From: CAWCUU01 sp963798855
Lineage (GTDB): Bacteria > Gemmatimonadota > Gemmatimonadetes > Longimicrobiales > RSA9
DNA length: 64,000 nt
NCBI GenBank assembly: GCA_963798855.1
Contig: CAWCUU010000002.1
Span: 434,001 to 498,000, forward strand
Direction of reading: 5' to 3'
Numbering within the stretch: the stretch's first letter is position 1; every line of letters starts with the position of its first letter. The translations under genes were made by a program, and so were the position numbers. Shown here in pieces: positions 35,979 through 44,282 of this stretch. The notes under the pieces were generated by a model that saw only the letters and a list, made by a program, of their open reading frames with translations, was not told where the DNA came from and ran no database searches.

Positions 35979-36485
35979 ATGAGCCCCAAGACCAGAAACC
36001 TCCAGATCCGGGTCACCCCGGCCCAGAAGGCCGCCCTCCGCCGCCTGGCGCGAGCGGCGGGGCTGGATCTCTCCGGCTACGTCCTGACGCGGGCGCTGCC
36101 GCCCGCGCACGTGCGCTTCGAGGAGCTGCTCCGATCCCTCAGCACGGCGGATTCGAGCGAGCGCCCCTACGTCCTCGCGGAGATCAACGATTACCTCGCC
36201 GCCCTGTCGGGACCGGAGCTGGAGAGTGCGGTGGCTCGTGCCGATCCGACGGCGCTCGACGGCGCGTCCGACTACGAGCGGAACTACGTCGCGGCGATGA
36301 TCGAGTTGACCTGCGCACGGAAGGGCGTCGATCCACCGACCTGGACGGCCGACGTCCGGCCCCTCGACCGGCCGCGTTTCGGAACCGTCCTCATCAGCCT
36401 GAGGCCGTACCTGCTGCGCGTGTCTCCCGTGCCGTTCAAGCGCCGGAACATCTTCGTCGATTCTTCGATCGGCGATCGCGTGTGA
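35979..36485 (+). CDS. Ribbon-helix-helix protein, antitoxin-like
   Basis: 168 residues. The N-terminus (MSPKTRNLQIRVTPAQKAAL, then RRLARAAGLDLSGYVLTRAL) is a ribbon-helix-helix DNA-binding domain, as in DUF1778/MobC-like proteins. The remainder (about 50-168) is helical and probably contacts the partner. Its stop overlaps the GTG start of the nucleotidyltransferase gene. The two look like a toxin-antitoxin-type module; the DNA-binding protein would be the antitoxin and repressor. Confidence 0.7.
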   Translation: MSPKTRNLQIRVTPAQKAALRRLARAAGLDLSGYVLTRALPPAHVRFEELLRSLSTADSSERPYVLAEINDYLAALSGPELESAVARADPTALDGASDYERNYVAAMIELTCARKGVDPPTWTADVRPLDRPRFGTVLISLRPYLLRVSPVPFKRRNIFVDSSIGDRV

Positions 36486-37069
36486 ACCCGCGGCGGACGG
36501 GCCCCTCCTCCGGCACACCGACGAGGCTCACGTCGGAGGACATCCATCGTCTGTTCGCGCTGCTGGACGAGGAGCTGCGTGCGGCGGACGTGGAGGGCGA
36601 GGTCTACCTGGTAGGGGGCGCCGTGATGTGCCTGGCGCTCGAGGCGCGTGACGCGACGCGGGACGTGGAGGCCGTCTTTCGTCCCACTCGCGAGGTCCGC
36701 GAAGCCGCTGCCCGCGTCGCCGACCGCGCCGGCGTGCCTCGCGGCTGGCTGAACGACGCCGTCAAGGGATTCCTTGCCGGGCGCGGCGACTTCGATCCGT
36801 TCCTCGAGCTGCCGAACCTGCGCGTGTTCGTCGCCCGGCCCGAGTACCTGCTGGCGATGAAATGCGCCTCCATGCGACTCGGCGAAGAGTTTCGCGATGT
36901 CGACGACGTCCGCTACCTCCTTCGCTACCTGAACGTGGCGAGCGCGGACGAAGCCCTCTCGATCGTCACGCGGTACTTCGAGGAGGACCGCCTGCTGCCG
37001 AAGACGCACCTCGCGCTGCGAGAGCTGCTCGAGGGGGACCGCGCAGGCCCAGGACTCGCAAAGCCTTGA
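36482..37069 (+). CDS. DUF6036-like nucleotidyltransferase, toxin-like
   Basis: 195 residues. EVYLVGGAVMCLALEARDATRDVEAVF is the nucleotidyltransferase signature of DUF6036/AbiEii-like proteins: GG followed by a DxD/E metal site (here DVE). GTG 36482 overlaps the stop of the RHH gene by 4 bp. In related modules the enzyme adds nucleotides to tRNA or another target; here that is inference. The 3' end overlaps about 145 bases of the convergent ATP-grasp gene. Confidence 0.65.
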   Translation: MNPRRTGPSSGTPTRLTSEDIHRLFALLDEELRAADVEGEVYLVGGAVMCLALEARDATRDVEAVFRPTREVREAAARVADRAGVPRGWLNDAVKGFLAGRGDFDPFLELPNLRVFVARPEYLLAMKCASMRLGEEFRDVDDVRYLLRYLNVASADEALSIVTRYFEEDRLLPKTHLALRELLEGDRAGPGLAKP

Positions 37070-38154
37070 GGGGTCGAAACGGCGGGAGGTCCGGGGGCGT
37101 ACGTTGTCAGACCCAATTCACCGAACAGCCGCGCACTCTCTTCGCTCAGAAGGCGATGCCCCAGAGCTTGCTGGCCCATCACGTCGAAGTCGTCATTCCC
37201 TTCGATGACATAGGGCTGCCTGTTCGTAAGGATCAGGTCCCATCCGACCGCGCGCAGACCAGGGGCCGCGCGAGCGACTCGCCGCACCGCATCGAGGATT
37301 TCCGGCCATCGCGGTACGACCTTCCCTTCGAGAGAAGGTCGAACGGCCTGGGAGGTCGACAGGTCCTGCCGGGCTCTGGACCGCCCGATCGAGCCGGACT
37401 TCGGGTGCACGTAGGCGGATGTCGCACCCGCCGCGAAATTGTCCACCATGGAGCCACGGCTTCCCATCTTGATCGTTGCCGACAGCGCGTGCACATCATC
37501 GTCCGCCCCGATCAGGGTGACGACGCGGATGGTGTGATTGCCATCGACAGCGATATCGTTCAGCGTCGGACACTGAGCGAGTCGCTCCTGAAGGATCATT
37601 CCGTTCGGATGGAACCGTCGTACGAGCTCGTCCACCTGAAGTCGCGCGCCGTCTCGGGCGAGCAACCGTTCGCCATCGGGATCGACCTGGTCGACCACCG
37701 TGACGCCCTCCCCCTTCCAACCGTGAACCGGCTTCGCAACGAAGCCTTGAATCCGCCCCCTCCGGAGTAGCTCGGTCAGGTCCGAGGCCGTGCGCAGGGG
37801 GGCGCCCTCCCGAGTGGCGCCGTTCAGCCGATGAAAGATTCCGTAGGCGACAGGAAGAAGCCCGGTGTGCTCGTAGTGGAGCTGGAACAGCCACTTGTTC
37901 GACGTGAGGGTACGCCACGTCGACTGATTCAGACGGGGGAGCAGTTCGTGCCAATACAGGTCATTTCCAACATAGCTGGCGATTTCCGATCGGCCGACTT
38001 CACGGCGCGAGAAGTTGTACGTGTAGTATTCTCCGGGATGCAGGTGTGCCCGGAGAAGCATCTCCGCTACCTCGGCAAGTTGCCGTGGGCGGCTCTTGAA
38101 CCCCGGGCCGGAGTGCTCCCGGAGCATTCTCATCAGCTTGCCGATCCCGCTCAT
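36925..38154 (-). CDS. Sugar-transfer-associated ATP-grasp protein
   Basis: 409 residues. TSNKWLFQLHYEHTGLLP and FVAKPVHGWKGEGVTVV form the nucleotide-binding half, with metal ligands in WDLILTNRQPYVIEGNDD, as in the ATP-grasp family associated with sugar transfer. The ATG overlaps the stop of the asparagine-synthase-like gene (ATGA). The C-terminal 60 or so residues after MGQQALGHRLL are low-complexity and lie antisense to the nucleotidyltransferase gene, so the functional end may be earlier. Role inferred: ATP-dependent ligation in glycan or peptide modification. Confidence 0.75.
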   Translation of the reverse strand: MSGIGKLMRMLREHSGPGFKSRPRQLAEVAEMLLRAHLHPGEYYTYNFSRREVGRSEIASYVGNDLYWHELLPRLNQSTWRTLTSNKWLFQLHYEHTGLLPVAYGIFHRLNGATREGAPLRTASDLTELLRRGRIQGFVAKPVHGWKGEGVTVVDQVDPDGERLLARDGARLQVDELVRRFHPNGMILQERLAQCPTLNDIAVDGNHTIRVVTLIGADDDVHALSATIKMGSRGSMVDNFAAGATSAYVHPKSGSIGRSRARQDLSTSQAVRPSLEGKVVPRWPEILDAVRRVARAAPGLRAVGWDLILTNRQPYVIEGNDDFDVMGQQALGHRLLSEESARLFGELGLTTYAPGPPAVSTPQGFASPGPARSPSSSSRSARCVFGSRRSSSKYRVTIERASSALATFR

Positions 38155-39737
38155 CTCGGCTCTCCGGAAAGCCGCGTCGGGGTCCCGGCCCGAGCGGGCA
38201 CCCCGCCGTTTTCGAGACGCTCCAGGACGGACCGAGCCCGGATCGCCAATCGCTCATTGGCCCACCGGAAGAGCAGGGAATCGGGCCGAGCGACCGGCAT
38301 GAGAGACCACGGCGAAACACCCGGGCGCGTGTTTCCCACGAGCTCCGCGATCTTCTGGGTGACCCTGCCGACGTACCATCGTGCCCCGCTGAGCCGCGCA
38401 CCCAGCCTGTACCGCATGGCTCCGACGCCGTGGGTCTCCCGGAGCCACCTGAGGAAGTCCCTTCGTAGTGCCGCAGAACGGGGAAGGGCGTAGGTCTTGA
38501 CGATCGCCTTCTTCCGCCGTCCGAAGGCATTGCGAGGCACGCCCGCCGTTTCCACGAGCCGGCGGGGGATCGGCCTGTCGTAGTCGCCACCGACGGACCA
38601 TCCGGCCATCTCATCCGAATTGGAGATTGCTACGAGGTCGCGTATAGCGCGGGCGCCGATGAAGGGTACCGCGACGTGAATCGCGCCAGCCGAGAGTCGG
38701 GCCTCGGCCAGCGGAAGGCCCGAGATGTCGCCGCGCCGCAGATCCGTCCCCAGATACCATCGGCCCGGGTCTCGAGACCACACCTTGTCACCATGATAGC
38801 CGGTGAACAGGAGCGCCGGTGTTTCCTGTTGCCGAATCCGCTGAAAGAGGTCGGAGAAGACGAGCTCCGAGTCCGTGGCCGCGGCCGCCAACAGCTCCTG
38901 CTCTCCGTAGAGCTCCCGGGACTCACGCGCATCGAGCGACGGGATCGAGAGGGCGTCGGCGATCGGCGTTCCATCGTCGATCGCCGCAGACGGAACGAGC
39001 CAGGCGGGGAATGACGAATTCGACCGTCGAGACGTGAAGGCGCGTACCGGCTCCGAATGCGCGAGGAGCGCCGCGACCGCACTGGAATCGTATCCCCCTG
39101 AAAGGGCGACGTACTTCTCGACGATGGGATGCTTGCGCGCATGGTCGGTGGCGTTGCGGACGATCGCGTCCAGCCGCTCCTCGAGATGCCTTCTGTAGTC
39201 ATCGTAGGTTGCGAAGGGGACCGGGTTCGCGAGTGCGCCACGTCGCACGCCCGTGAAGCTCACCGAGAATGGCGTATGGAAGTACTGCGCTACCGCTGAT
39301 ACGGCCCCAACTACTGGAAGGCCCGGGTCATAGTCATGGATGCCCGAGAGGATGGCATGGCTCTCGGGCACATACGTGCGGTCGCCTCGTAGTCGAGCAC
39401 CCACAGCAGCAAGAAGGAGGGGGAGGCTGTTGGAAACGACGTACGTCGGATGCAGATCGGCCAGGATCAACCTGTCCACGAGCGCGCGCGATGGCGAGAA
39501 CCACACCTCCCGCTCTCGCACTTCGACGCCGGAGCCAAAGAAATCGGTGGAATCCACGAAGCCCAGATCCGAGTAGGGCCCGGGCCAGACCCCCTCGACG
39601 ACCACGGTCTCGTGAGCTTCGACCATGTTGCCGTGAACGACCGTCGCCCACCCTTCCGCCACGTCGACGCTGGCCAGCCACGCGAGGAGCGGGAAGTCGG
39701 GGACCGCCCTGGTGCTCAGGCGAATCATCCGCGCCAC
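38151..39737 (-). CDS. Asparagine-synthase-like enzyme without glutaminase site
   Basis: 528 residues. The C-terminal half has the ATP-pyrophosphatase loop SGGYDSS (213-219), typical of asparagine synthetase and beta-lactam synthetase/lasso cyclase-type enzymes that adenylate a carboxylate. The N-terminal half has the Ntn-like fold pattern but no Cys at position 2, so glutamine hydrolysis is not expected. Coupled by 4 bp to the ATP-grasp gene. The substrate is unknown; an amide- or peptide-bond-forming role on a polymer or peptide is inference. Confidence 0.75.
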   Translation of the reverse strand: MARMIRLSTRAVPDFPLLAWLASVDVAEGWATVVHGNMVEAHETVVVEGVWPGPYSDLGFVDSTDFFGSGVEVREREVWFSPSRALVDRLILADLHPTYVVSNSLPLLLAAVGARLRGDRTYVPESHAILSGIHDYDPGLPVVGAVSAVAQYFHTPFSVSFTGVRRGALANPVPFATYDDYRRHLEERLDAIVRNATDHARKHPIVEKYVALSGGYDSSAVAALLAHSEPVRAFTSRRSNSSFPAWLVPSAAIDDGTPIADALSIPSLDARESRELYGEQELLAAAATDSELVFSDLFQRIRQQETPALLFTGYHGDKVWSRDPGRWYLGTDLRRGDISGLPLAEARLSAGAIHVAVPFIGARAIRDLVAISNSDEMAGWSVGGDYDRPIPRRLVETAGVPRNAFGRRKKAIVKTYALPRSAALRRDFLRWLRETHGVGAMRYRLGARLSGARWYVGRVTQKIAELVGNTRPGVSPWSLMPVARPDSLLFRWANERLAIRARSVLERLENGGVPARAGTPTRLSGEPR

Positions 39738-40228
39738 TCAGGACATGCGCCTCGTTCGCTGTTTGCGGAGGGGCTCACCATGGCGGGTCAGCGCGTGCGC
39801 GGTGACGGGCCAAGAACGAATCCGCCTGTAAAATCGGGTGCCATCCCCAGATCGCACGTCGGCAGGTCTGACATTCTCCAGAGTGAGGTCGTCGAAGCAA
39901 CAATGGTTCCGTCCTGCTGGTGACAGCGATCGTGGTCATAGTACGGTTGAATACGTTCGCTGTCGACTCTGTCCGACCACGCTCGTTGGCACCGGGACGT
40001 CCGACCACGATTCGTGATCGTAGGAAGCCGATCCGGGTCATGAAGAGGGCGAACGAGAAGTTCGCGGTGGTGACCTCCAGAGTGCGGCGCCGCCGGCCAG
40101 GCAGGCGAATCTTCGGGACGAACCTCTCGTGGTACGACGTCGTACGGACTTGACCTGCCGATGCCGCCCTTTCAATGCTAAGGGGACCGCGGAATTTCTG
40201 TCCCTTTCGCGGAGGGAGGCGGACGAAG
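39738..40228. other. Intergenic region, no gene recognised
   Basis: 491 bp between divergent genes. The stretch 39880-40100 is lower in GC than its surroundings. Short open frames exist on both strands, but none has a ribosome site or a recognisable product. Promoters for both neighbours must lie here. Confidence 0.5.
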
Positions 40229-41641
40229 ATGACCCACGTCGCCGTGATCGGTGGGGGCTACGCAGGGGCGGCCTTTGCCATCCATCTGAGCCGCGCGGCG
40301 CGAAGCCCTGTCGACATCACGGTGGTCGAGCCACGCGAGCAGGTCGGCGGTGGCGTCGCTTACTCGGCGGCGGATCCCGATCACCGCCTCAACGCGCCCG
40401 ACGTGATCCACTTCCTCTACCCGGACGACGACCTGCACTTCCGCCGCTTCCTCGAGAAGAGCGGGCGACTGGCGGAAGACCCGGAGGGCGTGCACGCCGA
40501 CGAGCGGCTCTACCCGCGCCGGCGCGACTTCGGCGCGTACGTAGCCTCGGAGTTCGAGGCCCACGCGGTGTCCAACCCGTCCGGGTCGAGGCTCGCCCAC
40601 CGTCGCGGGAAGGCCGTCGGGATCGAACGCCTGCGAAGCGGGTTGCGGATCGGGATGGCCGAGGGCGAGCCGATCGAGGCGGAGCGCTGCGTGGTCGCCG
40701 TGGGTCACGAGCCCACGCCGGCCCGCCTGCCGGGTCTGCCGTCCGGCGCGGATCGACTCGTTGCCGAGCCGCTGGCGCCGGGCGCGCTGCGATCCATCGA
40801 CGACGACGATGACGTCCTGGTGCTGGGCACGGGCCTCACGGCGGCCGACGCCGTCGCTTCGCTCCTGCGCGCAGGACACCGCGGCGCCATCACCTGCCTG
40901 TCGCGGCACGGCGTGCGCCCCCGCGAGCAGAACCCGGCGAAGGCGGCGGGCGCAATCTGGGATCTGCTCTCGGTGCATCCCCCGGCTTTTCTGGCGAAGC
41001 ACGACCTGCCCACGAGCCTGCGCACTCTGACACGGATCGTGCGCGAGGACGCCCGCGCGCGCCTGGCGCGCGGCGAACCGTGGCACGGCAGCATCGACGA
41101 GATCCGCGACGCGGCGGGCGAGATCTGGCGCAGCCTGAGCGTTGCCGAGAAGGAGCGCTTCCAGCGCCATCTCAGACCCTACTACGACGGCCTGCGCTTC
41201 CGTATCCCGCCCCAGACAAAGGACATCCTGCGGCGGGCGGAGGAGACCGGGCAGCTCACTTTCGACAAGGGACAGGTCGTCCATGCCGAGGCCCGCCCGG
41301 GCGGTCTGCGCGTCGTCATCCGACCGCGCGGAGAGACGACGACGCGTTCGGACACCTTCGGCGCGGTGGTGAGCTGCCGGGGGTTCGCTACGCGAGTGGC
41401 GGAATCGCGCAACCCCTTCCTGCAAACGTGCCTCCGGCGGGGCCTCGCCCGGCCCAGCGATGCCGGCCGCGGCTTCGAGAGCGACGACGACGGCCACCTG
41501 GTATCGGCAGACGGCCGGCCCGACGAAGCGCTCTACGCCATCGCCGGCATGACCCTCGACCGCTTCGGTGAGACGCCTGCCGCGATCTTCATCCTGCGCC
41601 AGGTCCTGCGCATGCTGCCGCGCTTCGTCGCGGGCTGCTGA
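40229..41641 (+). CDS. FAD/NAD(P)-binding protein (YdhS-like)
   Basis: 470 residues. The N-terminal dinucleotide site is VAVIGGGYAGAAFAIHL, and a second one VLVLGTGLTAADAVASLLRAGH lies in the middle. The overall pattern matches the FAD-NAD(P)-binding family that includes E. coli YdhS. GGAGGGAGG precedes ATG 40229. Physiological reaction unknown. Single gene. Confidence 0.82.
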   Translation: MTHVAVIGGGYAGAAFAIHLSRAARSPVDITVVEPREQVGGGVAYSAADPDHRLNAPDVIHFLYPDDDLHFRRFLEKSGRLAEDPEGVHADERLYPRRRDFGAYVASEFEAHAVSNPSGSRLAHRRGKAVGIERLRSGLRIGMAEGEPIEAERCVVAVGHEPTPARLPGLPSGADRLVAEPLAPGALRSIDDDDDVLVLGTGLTAADAVASLLRAGHRGAITCLSRHGVRPREQNPAKAAGAIWDLLSVHPPAFLAKHDLPTSLRTLTRIVREDARARLARGEPWHGSIDEIRDAAGEIWRSLSVAEKERFQRHLRPYYDGLRFRIPPQTKDILRRAEETGQLTFDKGQVVHAEARPGGLRVVIRPRGETTTRSDTFGAVVSCRGFATRVAESRNPFLQTCLRRGLARPSDAGRGFESDDDGHLVSADGRPDEALYAIAGMTLDRFGETPAAIFILRQVLRMLPRFVAGC

Positions 41642-41904
41642 GGCGCGTCGGCACCGCGCGCTCAGTAGGGCAAGCCGGATGCCAGCACGCATCGTACCGA
41701 AAGCAGCCGAAACGGCGTTTGGATTTCCTATCCCTGGCAGCATCGGCAGGACGCGCGGGATCGACCTTATGGGCTCCTCGCTTCGCCTGAATCGTCGCCA
41801 GACATGGCTTGCCTTCCTTACACGCAAAACGAGCCCGAACCGGCTCACGGGCCGGGCGGATCCCGCTCCAACGGCCCATTGCAGGAGGCCGTGAGACCCG
41901 CCTC

Positions 41905-42348
41905 TCAGCCGTCCCTGCTCCGGGTGTCCACCGCGATCCAGTTGATCTCCCAGCTCTGGCCCCCGTCGTCCGAGAAGGCCTGCTCGAACCGCGCCGTGTC
42001 GGGAGTGATCTCCGAGATGACGAACCGGACCAGGATCGTACGGCCGTTCAGGTGGTCCTCGCCGTAGAAGACGCCGACGCCGTCCCTGAATTCGCCGGTC
42101 ACGGGCGGACTCAGGCGCCCAGTGCGGATGTTCGAGAAGTTGACGCTCCACTGGCGCGCCTCCGGGTCGTACAGCCTCAGGCTCATGCCCTCGATCCGCG
42201 CACCCGCTCCGCGGCGTTCGACCTTCAGCTCGACGCCGTCGGCGTCGCGGAGGGCGGCCATCCCGGCCGAGGCCGCGTCGGCCTGGCCGGCCGCGGCCAC
42301 CGGGATCAGCGCTGCGACGAGGACCGCGACCACGAGCACGCGCTTCAT
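41905..42348 (-). CDS. Secreted protein of unknown function (DUF1579-like)
   Basis: 147 residues with a clear signal peptide (VLVVAVLVAALIPVAAAGQA). The mature part has a lipocalin-like strand pattern ending YGEDHLNGRTILVRFVISEITPDTARFEQAFSDDGGQSWEINW, reminiscent of DUF1579 proteins. It lies 6 bp behind the SnoaL-like gene on the same strand. No gene lies between 41642 and 41904. Confidence 0.6.
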   Translation of the reverse strand: MKRVLVVAVLVAALIPVAAAGQADAASAGMAALRDADGVELKVERRGAGARIEGMSLRLYDPEARQWSVNFSNIRTGRLSPPVTGEFRDGVGVFYGEDHLNGRTILVRFVISEITPDTARFEQAFSDDGGQSWEINWIAVDTRSRDG

Positions 42349-42354
42349 GGCCGA

Positions 42355-42777
42355 TCAGTCATCCGTTCGCCGGTCCCGGCCGAACGGATCGCCGGCGGGC
42401 GACTCCGTGTGCAGCGCGCACCGCCACCCCCCGTCCTCGCGAACCCAGACCGACGAGTGGTACGCGCGGAGGGAGATCGTCTCTCCGTCCACCACGAGCC
42501 GCTCGTTCACCGTGTAGGCGACGATGGCGACGTCCTCGCCGACGAGTCGCACCTGGGTGGCGTCTTCGTCGAAATCGAAGTGCTCGAGGTCCCAGGCCCC
42601 CTCCTCGGTCATCCGCGCCATCGTCGGTCCGTCGATCGCGGACACGCCCTGCGCGCCCACGATGATGCACTTCTCGGACGTCATCCGCGCCGCTTCGGCA
42701 GCGTCCTTCCGCTTCATGGCGTTCCAGAAGCGGTTCTCCTGGTCCCGCAGCTCGCCCTCCCGCCCTGCCTCTGTCAT
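42355..42777 (-). CDS. SnoaL/DUF4440-like NTF2-fold protein
   Basis: 140 residues: an N-terminal helix (ENRFWNAMKRKDAAEAARMTSEKCIIVG) followed by a beta sheet with WVREDGGWRCALHTESP, the NTF2-like pattern of DUF4440/SnoaL-like proteins. GGGGGA precedes ATG 42777. Ligand or reaction unknown; expressed with the secreted protein downstream. Confidence 0.72.
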   Translation of the reverse strand: MTEAGREGELRDQENRFWNAMKRKDAAEAARMTSEKCIIVGAQGVSAIDGPTMARMTEEGAWDLEHFDFDEDATQVRLVGEDVAIVAYTVNERLVVDGETISLRAYHSSVWVREDGGWRCALHTESPAGDPFGRDRRTDD

Positions 42778-42781
42778 GGAT

Positions 42782-43146
42782 CTCCCCCGTTCAGCAACTC
42801 GTTCGCTCGCTCGGTGATCGTCGATAGCACGCGTTCGGCCGCGGCAAGGTCTCCGGACGGATGCCCGCCCACATGTCGGCGGTAACGACGCGCAACTCCC
42901 GATCCAGGTCGCGATAGCGCAGCGCACCGTCGGATTGCCTTCCGCGACGAGCTTCAGCCCGACTCACCAATGGTAATCCAGTCCCGTGCCCCGCAGCGTC
43001 CGCTGCAGGATCGACCGGAGCGCGTTCTCCGTTTCGCCGATCGTCCGGCTCTTCAGCATCGCCCGGGGCACTTCGACGACGGCCGCCGCCACCGTCGTTT
43101 CCTCGCCCTCCAGGGCATGGAAGTGCGCGAAGATGTGGAGCGACAT
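42782..43146 (-). pseudogene. ABM-domain and MarR-regulator remnants
   Basis: The frame from 43146 starts MSLHIFAHFHALEGEETTVAAA, the N-terminus of antibiotic-biosynthesis-monooxygenase-like proteins, then runs into MLKSRTIGETENALRSILQRTLRGTGLDYHW and stops. Other frames continue LKLVAEGNPTV and DLDRELRVVTADMWAGI...AAAERVLSTITERANELLNGG, which resembles a MarR-family C-terminus. Two truncated genes appear fused and frameshifted. Between 43147 and 43378 I see only further scraps. Confidence 0.4.
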
Positions 43147-43378
43147 TCTCCTGACTCCTGCGCCCGAGGGTGGGACCGGCCGATGCCGAACCTAAACAGC
43201 GCGGTGGCTCATCAAAAGCTCCAATGTCGGGGCATTCACGCAGGCCAATCGTCTCCCCCCCGGCGAGCGGACCGACGGCTCCGCATTCTGGACGCCGACG
43301 GGAAGACCGTCGTCGCCTTCGGGAGCTGAGATGTACTCTACGCTGGCTGAAATTGGCATTACCAGAATCGCACACTTT

Positions 43379-43405
43379 GGACCTGTTGGGAGAGCCAATC
43401 GGTCC
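43379..43405. promoter_or_regulatory. Composite dyad upstream of the DoxX gene
   Basis: GGACC-N2-TTGG-N5-CCAA-N2-GGTCC is a symmetric 27-bp site 41 bp upstream of the DoxX-like start. The MocR-type regulator two genes on, at 44283, is the natural candidate to bind it; this is inference. Confidence 0.45.
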
Positions 43406-43445
43406 CCTAGGTTTCGCGATCCGCTCCTTCAATCGGATCGATCGC

Positions 43446-44249
43446 ATGGCTCGCCGCCCGTTCCTCGTCGCCGGCCGAATCGCCTTCGGGTTCGCGATGC
43501 TCGGCTTCGGATCCGTAGCGCTCCTCTATGTTGATTTCCTGAACTCCCTCCAGCCGGTGCCGGCGTGGGTCCCGGGTTATCCGCTGCTGGCGATCGTGAA
43601 TGGAGCCCTGCTGGCGGCGGCGGGACTGGCGATCCTGGCTGATCGGGGTGCGCGTCTCGCGGGGCTCGGCGTGGTGGCGTTCTTCGTGTGCTGCATCGTC
43701 CTGCTCCACATTCCCAGCGCGTTCACACAGCCGGAGCTGCTGCGATCGCCGTGGTGGATCCGGACCTTCGAGAGCGTTGCGTTGATCGGAGGGGCGCTCA
43801 CGCTGGCGGGTCTCCGGGAGAGCCCGGTGCGGGCGCCCTGGATTCGGGCGGGCCGGATCGCGTTCGGCGGGGCGCTCCCGGTATTCGGCGTCCTTCACCT
43901 GATCTACGCGCAGAACGTGGCCTCGTTGATCCCGCCGTGGTATCCGTGGCCACTCATCTTCGCGTACTTCACCGGCGCGGCACAGATTGCCGGGGGGCTC
44001 GCGATCGCGCTGGGCATCCGGCCGCGCCTCGCGGCGGTCCTCGCGGGCGCGATGTACGGCACGTGGGCTCTGACGCTGCACATACCGCGCGTCTCGTGCC
44101 GGCTGCTGGGCCCCTGCGCGTTTCTCGACGTGCCGGGCGGCCTGGAGGCGGCGCGGGGCGGGATCACGAGCCTCTTCGTGGCGTTCGGGATGTGCGGTGC
44201 CGCGTGGTTGGTCGCCGGTGGCATCGAGCCGACGTCGGGCGCGGAGTAA
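43446..44249 (+). CDS. DoxX-like membrane protein, two repeats
   Basis: 267 residues with eight hydrophobic segments arranged as two similar four-helix units (RIAFGFAMLGFGSVALLY... and RIAFGGALPVFGVLHLIYA...). This is the DoxX/DUF4267-like pattern. ATG 43446 (MARRPFLV) was chosen. It is followed 33 bp later by a MocR-type regulator and preceded by a composite dyad, a common regulator-target arrangement. Function unknown. Confidence 0.65.
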   Translation: MARRPFLVAGRIAFGFAMLGFGSVALLYVDFLNSLQPVPAWVPGYPLLAIVNGALLAAAGLAILADRGARLAGLGVVAFFVCCIVLLHIPSAFTQPELLRSPWWIRTFESVALIGGALTLAGLRESPVRAPWIRAGRIAFGGALPVFGVLHLIYAQNVASLIPPWYPWPLIFAYFTGAAQIAGGLAIALGIRPRLAAVLAGAMYGTWALTLHIPRVSCRLLGPCAFLDVPGGLEAARGGITSLFVAFGMCGAAWLVAGGIEPTSGAE

Positions 44250-44282
44250 CGAGCAGGGCTTGGCAGAGTCGGCAGAGGATCG

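Noticed and set aside
39775..39939. Small peptide precursor for the asparagine-synthase-like enzyme
   Set aside because: The frame has no ribosome site and no leader/core character; it is only a chance open frame.
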